A stretch of 64,000 bases of DNA, taken from the NCBI RefSeq assembly GCF_932526225.1, contig NC_064034.1, positions 8,416,001 to 8,480,000 of the forward strand, given 5' to 3'. The DNA is from Nematostella vectensis. Lineage: Eukaryota > Cnidaria > Anthozoa > Actiniaria > Edwardsiidae. The translations under genes and the position numbers were made by a program. Under the pieces are notes generated by a model, which saw only the letters and a program-made list of their open reading frames with translations, was not told the origin of the DNA and did no database searches. Shown piece after piece: positions 12,801 through 64,000 of the stretch. Every line of letters begins with the position of its first letter. Position 1 is the stretch's first letter.

Positions 12801-13299
12801 CTTTTGCGTACACGTGTCTCGATCCATTTTAAGGCTCCCCTTATATACAACGCACTTGTAAGAGTTATCATGATTGAAAGAACAAAAAAAATGCAATATT
12901 CACACCAGGAGTCTTCTTTTCAATTAGAATTGAGATTTTCACACTGCTTATTCTATAGCAACTCATTCTTTCAGGGTTTGTGTGTATATAGGTTGATTCA
13001 AAGCTATTCTGCTTTTTTTTAATCACTTTTGTGATTTTTGCCTCAACATTTACACATACTTAAGATTATAAGTTACTTTATGATAAGTAATAATGAGTGT
13101 ATAAGGTACTTTATTAATTTTTACTGACCACTTTGATAAAACCATAACCTGTTCGGTCTATAAAAGTCGTTATGATACCTTAATAGGAATACTTGAATAT
13201 TGGCGGTAAATATTGGCCAAGCTAGGAAGTCTTACCTTTAATCCCATATAGAAGTATCAGCAATCCAAAACAAATAGACAAAACCTCCCTGGGTTTCAT
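143..13299 (-). CDS. Gene A: secreted or membrane mosaic protein with signal peptide, EGF and vWA domains (3' part missing)
   Basis: A multi-exon gene read from a signal-peptide exon at the right end towards the left edge. Domain order: signal peptide, short two-Cys module, calcium-type EGF, vWA-A, 2 EGF, vWA-B, 3 EGF, vWA-C, 2 EGF, vWA-A, 2 EGF, vWA-B, 3 EGF, vWA-C, 3 EGF, then the window ends. All 24 exons have AG acceptors and GT donors and are joined in phase 1, so the reading frame is continuous throughout. vWA domains of this class bind extracellular ligands; EGF domains act as spacers. Only the two C-type vWA domains keep a complete metal-binding MIDAS, so ligand binding by metal coordination is inferred for those alone. 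The layout parallels gene B, so a discoidin-transmembrane C-terminus may lie further left. Positions 1-142 contain no exon I can support. The specific function is unknown. Confidence 0.85.
1160..1720 (-). CDS. Gene A vWA domain 6 (C type, intact MIDAS)
   Basis: A 561-bp exon encoding 187 residues from [19 protein letters not shown] to GGQICTG. MIDAS is complete: D-G-S-G-S, T-Y-T-G and L-T-D-G. The terminal Cys pair is present. It closes the second A-B-C set of gene A and is a candidate ligand-binding domain. Confidence 0.88.
2076..2687 (-). CDS. Gene A EGF triplet (2565-2687, 2335-2448, 2076-2189)
   Basis: Three phase 1-1 EGF exons of 123, 114 and 114 bp between vWA-B and vWA-C. The last one begins DVNEC (calcium type); the first begins ADPC, a plain EGF. 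All have six cysteines and canonical splice borders. Confidence 0.82.
2925..3476 (-). CDS. Gene A vWA domain 5 (B type, degenerate MIDAS)
   Basis: A 552-bp exon encoding 184 residues from [17 protein letters not shown] to KQVVCQG. The terminal Cys pair is kept. MIDAS loop 1 is D-T-S-S-F, loop 2 lacks Thr (RNMGSGL) and loop 3 has Gly for Asp (LTGGRSSDD). The intron on its 5' side, 3477-3985, shows no feature. Confidence 0.86.
3986..4300 (-). CDS. Gene A EGF pair (4187-4300 and 3986-4108)
   Basis: Two phase 1-1 exons of 114 and 123 bp in the A-to-B linker. The downstream one starts GVNEC and ends with the variant tail [12 protein letters not shown], matching the class of EGF seen just before every B domain. 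Both have six cysteines. Confidence 0.82.
4580..5110 (-). CDS. Gene A vWA domain 4 (A type, most divergent)
   Basis: A 531-bp phase 1-1 exon; acceptor after TTGGTATTCAATAG, donor ACAA/GTAAGT. It encodes about 177 residues from [20 protein letters not shown]. The MIDAS Asp is Glu (V-E-S-S-S), the loop-2 Thr is missing and the loop-3 Asp is replaced (ITSGNSTSE). Both terminal cysteines are absent. The ORF stays open well upstream of the acceptor, but that stretch has no vWA similarity and is read as intron. Confidence 0.8.
5748..5978. mobile_element. Short inverted-repeat element (MITE-like)
   Basis: About 230 bp in the intron before vWA 4. Its ends are inverted copies of A-GCCC-(C/T)-ATCTACACTA. 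Further CTAGTGTAGATG motifs inside it repeat in inverted orientation. It has no coding capacity. The pattern is that of a non-autonomous DNA element. The target duplication is unclear because both flanks begin with TA-rich sequence. Confidence 0.6.
6291..6962 (-). CDS. Gene A EGF pair (6849-6962 and 6291-6401)
   Basis: Two phase 1-1 exons of 114 and 111 bp between a C-type and an A-type vWA. The second begins DRDEC, a calcium-binding start. Both have six cysteines. A third EGF at this C-to-A junction, usual in gene B block copies, is absent here. Confidence 0.8.
7061..7606 (-). CDS. Gene A vWA domain 3 (C type, intact MIDAS)
   Basis: A 546-bp phase 1-1 exon encoding 182 residues. It begins with Cys ([18 protein letters not shown]) and ends RDRICIG. 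MIDAS is complete: D-G-S-S-S in loop 1, T-Y-T-G in loop 2 and I-T-D-G in loop 3. This is therefore a candidate metal-dependent ligand-binding domain. The long intron on its 5' side (7607-8099) contains pyrimidine-rich stretches but no identified element. Confidence 0.88.
8100..8928 (-). CDS. Gene A EGF triplet (8806-8928, 8505-8627, 8100-8213)
   Basis: Three phase 1-1 EGF exons of 123, 123 and 114 bp linking vWA-B to vWA-C. Each has six cysteines and the G-x-x-C ending. A triplet at the B-to-C position recurs in gene A at 2076-2687 and in gene B. The 8214-8504 intron holds no recognised feature. Confidence 0.82.
9051..9614 (-). CDS. Gene A vWA domain 2 (B type, degenerate MIDAS, Cys pair present)
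   Basis: A 564-bp exon encoding 188 residues from [17 protein letters not shown] to YDRICQG. The first and last cysteines of the B/C class are present and probably form a disulfide that closes the domain. MIDAS is broken: loop 1 ends in Phe (DGSRF), loop 2 has no Thr (RRIGNGI) and loop 3 reads MSSGRSSDD. Donor and acceptor sites are canonical. Confidence 0.85.
9731..10041 (-). CDS. Gene A EGF pair (exons 9928-10041 and 9731-9847)
   Basis: Two phase 1-1 exons of 114 and 117 bp between vWA-A and vWA-B. The first is a plain EGF with the C-x-N-G-G-T-C core; the second starts DIDEC and carries the atypical tail seen before every B domain ([14 protein letters not shown]). The EGF plus calcium-type EGF pair is the characteristic A-to-B linker in both genes. 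Confidence 0.82.
10224..10757 (-). CDS. Gene A vWA domain 1 (A type, degenerate MIDAS)
   Basis: A 534-bp phase 1-1 exon encoding about 178 residues of vWA fold. It begins near [19 protein letters not shown] and ends GHIAQG. MIDAS loop 1 is D-S-C-K-S rather than D-x-S-x-S, the loop-2 Thr is missing (CNIGKGL) and the loop-3 Asp is replaced (FTSQWSSDE), so metal binding is unlikely. It lacks the Cys pair that flanks B and C domains, though it has a stray Cys in the MIDAS loop. The MIDAS assessment comes from reading motifs, not structure prediction. Confidence 0.85.
11157..11270 (-). CDS. Gene A EGF exon (calcium-binding type)
   Basis: A 114-bp phase 1-1 exon encoding a complete six-Cys EGF domain that begins DVDEC and ends with the aromatic-Gly-x-x-Cys pattern ([10 protein letters not shown]). 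The D-x-D-E-C start is the calcium-binding EGF signature. It precedes the first vWA domain, a position where calcium-type EGF domains recur in both genes. Confidence 0.85.
11366..11413 (-). CDS. Gene A exon 2: short Cys-containing linker
   Basis: A 48-bp phase 1-1 exon encoding [16 protein letters not shown] between CAG and GTAAGT. It looks like the second half of an EGF module (C-x-x-G-Y-x-G-x-x-C), with only two cysteines. It sits between the signal peptide and the first complete EGF. Either it is a genuine half-module or a reduced EGF. Confidence 0.6.
11414..13235 (-). other. Gene A intron 1 (1.8 kb), no gene recognised
   Basis: AT-rich intron between the signal-peptide exon and the two-Cys exon. 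Short ORFs of 60-90 residues on either strand have low-complexity compositions and no recognisable motif. I see no repeat, RNA gene or further exon here. Confidence 0.6.
13236..13299 (-). CDS. Gene A exon 1: signal peptide
   Basis: The exon starts at ATG and encodes 21 residues plus one base: [19 protein letters not shown] followed by I-K, then donor AAAG/GTAAGA. A charged N-terminus followed by a run of hydrophobic residues is a typical secretory signal. It leaves phase 1, which fits the next exon. It marks the 5' boundary of gene A and separates it from gene B, whose last exon lies 1.4 kb to the right. Confidence 0.8.
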
Positions 13300-14693
13300 C
13301 TTGCTCTGAAGACAAAGTTAACTAGCAAGTTCCTTTGTATAGCCACTTCTTCATATCGTGAAACGGCTTCACGACCAATATTGGCCCACTTGAGATCAAA
13401 TAGCTCAGATGATTCTAGCTCACACCGTGCGTTAATCGCCGATCATCCAATCAAAAAAAGCTATCATTTTATAAAATATTCATAGTTCGAAATCGTTCAT
13501 GCAAGAACTGTTTAAAATAACTTCTATTTTTCATAAACAGTAAAAATTTGAATCAAATAAAAACAGGGAACATTTTTATTGAGAGCTATAATAAAGGGAC
13601 AGTTGTCACGAAGCTAGTAGTACCAAATTTGTACTTGTAATATCTTGATATACACTGATGAGTACGTGCTATAACATAGGTCCACGAGAAAACAGCTAAA
13701 ACAGCTAGCAACACTGGTGTAATGTGTACACCTGTTGGGAGATGCTGCAAGTAGATCACTCACATATCCTTTGTCTAGTTGTCGTTACGAACTCATACCG
13801 GTCGATGCTGATGTAACACAAAACAGCACTTTTACTCCATTTTTCTCCTAATTATAGAATAAATAAACAATTGAGGGACATAATAAAATCATATTAGATA
13901 TTTCAAGAGTAAGAATTAAGCGATATTGACTGTTTTGAGCGATTCCATAGTATCAACAGGTTTAGGTGATTCAGTTTGCTCGAAAAACAAACACTAGCCT
14001 CTTCTTTGTTCTACCCTTAGCATTGCATTTTTTGGCAGTTTTAGTCTAGTTCTTAATGAACCATTTCTTCAATAGTAACGTCACGGCCTTCGAATGCATT
14101 CATGCATGGGAGGTGCACTTAGCTTGTTTTTGTAAAGAGATAATGAATGTGCTAATCTCTATATCGCATTTGATAAACAGTCATAAATCTGAAAGCATAC
14201 GAGTGCTTATCAGTCTAGCCTTTGGGCAACGGCCTTTGGGCTTGTTTTGTTTTGGCTACTAACACGAAACGTTTCAAAATTCAACTATTCTAGAATGTAT
14301 AATTATCACATCTTGTTTTTCTATGTTGTTAATTGGGGAGTAATCTAGCGAGGACATTTTCGTGTTAAACAAAACAAAACAAACAAAACAAGGGAATCAA
14401 ACAATCACAACAACACACACCTAACAATGAAGGGATCTCGTATTTATTACATTTCGTTGAATCAGTCTAAATTATATGACATAATATAACTATTAACCTT
14501 ATTTTTCCATAAAACATTTATCTTAATTATGAGACAAAGGCAGGAGGTAATTAACATTGTTAGCATTTTATTTTGTCTACGTCATATGGTTATGCAATGT
14601 GCAGAACTTTCTTCCATGATAATGAACCGTATAATAATGACTATTTGGAATGTTTTTCGGCTGATGCGTCTTTTAACGATGCTTTTCATTCTT
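13300..14693. other. Intergenic region between gene B 3' end and gene A 5' end
   Basis: About 1.4 kb with no supported coding exon. On the minus strand it should contain the gene B 3' UTR and the gene A promoter. AATAAA words on the minus strand at 14567-14572 and 14443-14448 lie downstream of the gene B stop and are candidate polyadenylation signals. A short A-C-rich repeat (CAAAA type) lies at about 14365-14395. Confidence 0.5.
13467..13476 (-). promoter_or_regulatory. Possible TATA-like element of gene A
   Basis: A self-complementary TTTTATAAAA lies about 170 bases upstream of the gene A start codon. It is the best TATA-like word in the upstream region, but the transcription start is unknown and AT-rich words of this kind arise by chance. 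This is a weak call. Confidence 0.2.
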
Positions 14694-61186
<46,493 letters not shown>

Positions 61187-61289
61187 CTGAAAGAAAAGAA
61201 AATGTGGATATAATTTTCTGAGTAATATATACCGGCAACAAAAATAAATGGGCGCTGTATTACCCACCACTTGCATCTTAAAAAAATAG

Positions 61290-61304
61290 GCAGTCAAAGA
61301 CTGC
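61290..61304 (-). other. Terminal hairpin of the Helentron-like element
   Basis: GCAGTC-AAA-GACTGC, a perfect 6-bp stem with 3-base loop, 3 bp inside the point where similarity to block copy 1 ends. On the minus strand it is followed by CTA and then T7. Helitron-class elements carry such a hairpin close to the 3' end. Confidence 0.5.
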
Positions 61305-61991
61305 ATGTGACTCAAGGTATAATGCATAAGAAACGTAAAGAGTAGAGACTTTAGTGTAGGTCTTAGCATAGTGAATTGTTTCTGAAGAAGTTAGAATTTA
61401 CAGTGTAAGCATAAGAAACAGAAAGATGTGAAAAATTAGGTTGTGTGGCTAAACACCTTAAAAATGTTCAATTTTGCAAAATATAAACATTTTATTTCCA
61501 CTTCAATATAAATATATAACGTGAATACAATTTTTGTGGCTTTTCAAAAATATTGATATAGTTATAATATGAACAGTAACATCTTATATAAAAATATATT
61601 CAATAAAATCCCTTTAAAATAATATTTGTCTGTACTTTCACTCTATTTTGTAATATAATTGTGAAATGTTTGTTGATTAGAAACAATATATCATGGATGG
61701 TCTTGGTTGACCAATAACTAGATTTTGGCTTATACAATATGATCAATATGAGTTGAATATCAGCAAGACCATTGTACACAGTCATCTAGATACAATATGA
61801 ACAAGAACAATAATGCTGGTTCCAGTTTTACAACTAAACGAACTCTAAATTTAACTTTTTTGAATGAATTTCTCTGTATTATACAAGAAAAGCAGAGAAT
61901 ATCAGACATTATGCCTGTAGTTCAACAAAAACTCAAAATATGCAAATAAATGTTTTTCTGTAGTGTTTATACCTTCGACGTGTTTTGAGGT

Positions 61992-63256
61992 CTAAAAGAG
62001 AACCTGATGAATGACAGAGGTTGAATTATCCACAATAAGTTGCTTAGTTCCAGCAGTTAAGAAAAGCTTGTTCAGTTCTTTAGGTGATAAGTCATCTATT
62101 CTAGTGTCGCCTTTGTTGATGGAGATGAGAAAACTTTGCAGGCCATCATTAAAGCATGTGTACATCTGCATTTTGCCATCAGTTTTCTTGACAGTTAAGT
62201 TGCAAACCAGTTTTGTTTGGCATTCTGAAAAGAGCATAGTTGTTTGGCAAGTTGGCAGGGGACATGTTATCATGTCATCTTCACTATCATCTTGATTTAG
62301 CGTGGTGTTGCATACAACACAAGAGTTTGCTGCTTTCACATTGGCACCGATAAACCGTCCCTCGATAATATTTTCAGCAAATTGCTCAGATGTTAAGTTT
62401 ATGTCATGGATTTGTCGATCAGCTGGTTCAATTGATGTTGAAGTATTTGTAGATAGATATTTAACGTTATCAAATACTCTGATTCTAACATTCTTAAATG
62501 TGTACGTTTTCCCACATTCTACTCTGTCAATGAGGTCTTCCCAGAGAGTGAGTTTTATTGTGCTATGCTCATCACCAATGATACAGTCTGATTTCTTTAG
62601 CTGTTGACCTTGTTTAATGATCAATTGATTTTCGTGATTCTTTGTTACCACCTTAGCAACAATGTCAACTGCCTTGTATTCTGGCGCTGATAACGCTTCT
62701 TGCACCATCACAATAGATGAGACAACTTGGGAGTTATATGAGAATTCTGGCGCTGCTGATGTTATCTTTGATTTTTTCGTCATTCTGAACTCTTCAGAGG
62801 TACTGGTGCTAGCCATTCTTTTGGTGGCTGTGATTTTTATTGGTGATTTATTTTGGTATGGTTCAAGGAGATTTTTTCTTAGCTGTGGGTCATAGCACAC
62901 GGCACGGACCTTTTCATCTTCTCCAGTTTGGACAAGACAGTCAAAGTATGGTTTTCTGTTTTTTTTTTTCGCATGCTTAACAGGACTTAGGCTATGAACA
63001 AAACCCTCTAGTTGAACATCTGAAAGAATAGAACTTATTTTAGTCATTGCAAACACATTGTTTATTATGCTTTACACAACAAAGAAATATATATCTTACC
63101 TGGTGAGTCGTCAGCTTTGTTGAGTTGTTGTTGTCTGCAATTAAAAGGAGATGTTATGTAATAATATTAGCAAAGAGTACAAAGATAAGATGGAAACGAA
63201 AAATAGAAATGAAATTAAGATACAAGTACTTACGGGTTTGTTGTAGGAGTGCTCAT
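61992..63256 (-). CDS. RPA-like single-stranded DNA-binding protein (three exons)
   Basis: Exons 63234-63256, 63100-63134 and 61992-63019 (phases 0-2, 2-1, 1-stop) give 361 residues. It starts MSTPTTNPQQQLNKADDSP and joins to DVQLEGFVHSLSPVKHAKKK. An OB-fold-like region follows at about residues 135-215 (VDIVAKVVTKNHENQLIIK to YTFKNVRIRVFDNVKYLST), typical of RPA70 DNA-binding domains. A zinc-ribbon-like region follows, with C-V-V-C and C-P-L-P-T-C, resembling the RPA70 C-terminal domain. The likely role is coating single-stranded DNA during rolling-circle transposition. It lies 219 bp downstream of the endonuclease ORF in the same direction. The ATG was chosen because it follows a good acceptor and keeps the frame. 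A cellular RPA paralogue is less likely given its short length. Confidence 0.7.
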
Positions 63257-63475
63257 GTTGGTATTCTGTAATGAAATAAAGTGTATCTAAACAATTGCAC
63301 TATTGAGTGTATTTAACTGTGTTTCTAATACATAATATTTATAATAAGTACCTAATTATTCAGAATACCGGTAGTCTTATAAGAACATAATCAGTATGTG
63401 CTAATGTTAAATAAACTAGTGTGTAATGTAAATTGTATGCACTGTATTTATAGACTCCATTATCAATTTTTGCCT

Positions 63476-64000
63476 TTAGTTAATGAAGCTGTTTATCAAT
63501 ACACAAATGGCTTTATGATCAGAAAAATATGTCTCCAAAATCTGAAAGCTTGTTTGCACTTCAGGTAAATTAGTGTAGATGTGGTCAATACAGGTTTTAC
63601 TGTCTGTTGTACTACATGAAACTAGCTGTCTATAACAATTTTGTGTTATAAAAAAGTTATAAAGTGATGCACGGCGTGATTCACTGAACCAGTTCACATT
63701 GAAATCACCAATAAAAATGTTAATTTGTGTTGGTAGAGAGTCTAGTGTCTCTTTCATAGCATTACATAATTCTGTTATTGATACTGTTGGTGAGCTGTAT
63801 ACTCCCACTATTGTAATATGAGGTATGATCATAAACCTCAAAATAGTTATTTCTACACCATGTATATTACTACAAAATGGATATCCTGAGTAATAGTCAA
63901 GCTGGCTATACACTGCTGTACCTCCATATGGCCTTACATTTTGTCTTGGTGTACCATCATTTCTGAACAATGTATAGTTTTTATCATCTAATAGATATGA
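63476..64000 (-). CDS. Apurinic-like endonuclease (EEP fold), C-terminal part
   Basis: The frame is open to the window edge, so the protein extends to the right. It reads NVRPYGGTAVYS, then IVGVYSSP, the catalytic GDFNVNW, CIDHIYTN and FSDHKAI, ending at TAA. These are the conserved blocks of the endonuclease-exonuclease-phosphatase family (GDFN, DHI, SDH), with the active-site Asp, Asn and His present. It ends soon after SDH without a reverse transcriptase domain, which fits the C-terminal endonuclease of a Helentron Rep-helicase protein better than a non-LTR element. Confidence 0.75.
   Translation of the reverse strand, partial: SYLLDDKNYTLFRNDGTPRQNVRPYGGTAVYSQLDYYSGYPFCSNIHGVEITILRFMIIPHITIVGVYSSPTVSITELCNAMKETLDSLPTQINIFIGDFNVNWFSESRRASLYNFFITQNCYRQLVSCSTTDSKTCIDHIYTNLPEVQTSFQILETYFSDHKAICVLINSFIN

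Larger units (their letters stand above)
61288..64000 (-). mobile_element. Helentron-like element, 3' part (right side outside window)
   Basis: On the minus strand the order is an endonuclease ORF open at the window edge, then a separate RPA-like gene, then about 700 bp of AT-rich sequence. A perfect 6-bp stem hairpin lies at the junction with block copy 2. Helentrons are known to encode Rep-helicase proteins with a C-terminal apurinic-like endonuclease and, in some animals, an RPA-like protein. They favour insertion at T-T; here the junction lies in a T-run on the minus strand. The Rep-helicase part would lie to the right. A non-LTR retrotransposon is an alternative for the endonuclease alone. 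Confidence 0.55.

Noticed and set aside
63476-64000. Endonuclease ORF as a LINE retrotransposon
   Set aside because: The frame stops shortly after the SDH motif with no reverse transcriptase downstream, and an RPA-like gene follows; a LINE would continue into reverse transcriptase. Not fully excluded because the right side is missing.

Overview
The window is metazoan genomic DNA: short exons with GT/AG borders, introns with degenerate mobile elements, and extracellular mosaic proteins built from von Willebrand A (vWA), EGF and F5/8-type C (discoidin) domains. Such mosaics, together with a Helentron-like element carrying an endonuclease and an RPA-like gene, point to an early-branching animal, most likely an anthozoan cnidarian. 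The taxon is inferred, not proven.

Layout. All recognised genes lie on the minus strand. Gene A (about 143-13299, running off the left edge) starts with a signal-peptide exon at 13236-13299 and then carries a small Cys module, 16 EGF exons and 6 vWA exons. A 1.4-kb intergenic gap follows. Gene B (14694 to at least 61186, 5' end not in the window) has 24 vWA domains and 56 EGF exons. It ends in a discoidin domain, one transmembrane helix and a cytoplasmic tail with a PPAY motif and a possible C-terminal PDZ ligand. Gene B is therefore read as a very large type I membrane protein; gene A is a paralogue whose C-terminus lies outside the window. Nearly all vWA and EGF exons are symmetric phase 1-1, so modules can be gained or lost without a frameshift. 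The vWA domains form a higher-order A-B-C repeat. A domains lack the terminal Cys pair and usually the MIDAS; B domains have the Cys pair and a broken MIDAS; C domains have the Cys pair and an intact MIDAS.

Gene B is being remodelled by duplication. At 35771-46035 a 1294-bp unit (EGF + vWA-A + EGF, 261 codons) is repeated eight times with almost no divergence. At 49154-57342 and 57475-61287 there is a direct tandem duplication of a 3.8-kb A-B-C block. Copy 1 is interrupted by a 4377-bp element with about 980-bp terminal inverted repeats, flanked by TTAA; copy 2 preserves the empty TTAA site. A 92-bp vWA-C pseudo-exon with an in-frame stop sits next to copy 1. At 61288 copy 2 gives way to what looks like the 3' end of a Helentron-type element. 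That element carries the C-terminal part of an endonuclease ORF (63476 to the right edge) and a complete three-exon RPA-like gene (61992-63256).

Introns and flanks contain several short inverted-repeat elements (5748, 17228, 18613, 30014, 33644, 48374), some microsatellites and otherwise AT-rich sequence in which no gene, RNA gene or CRISPR was recognised. Introns over 300 bp not listed separately (for example 802-1159, 1721-2075, 3477-3985, 6402-6848, 24468-24725, 26012-26551, 28854-29427, 33617-34393) show nothing further.
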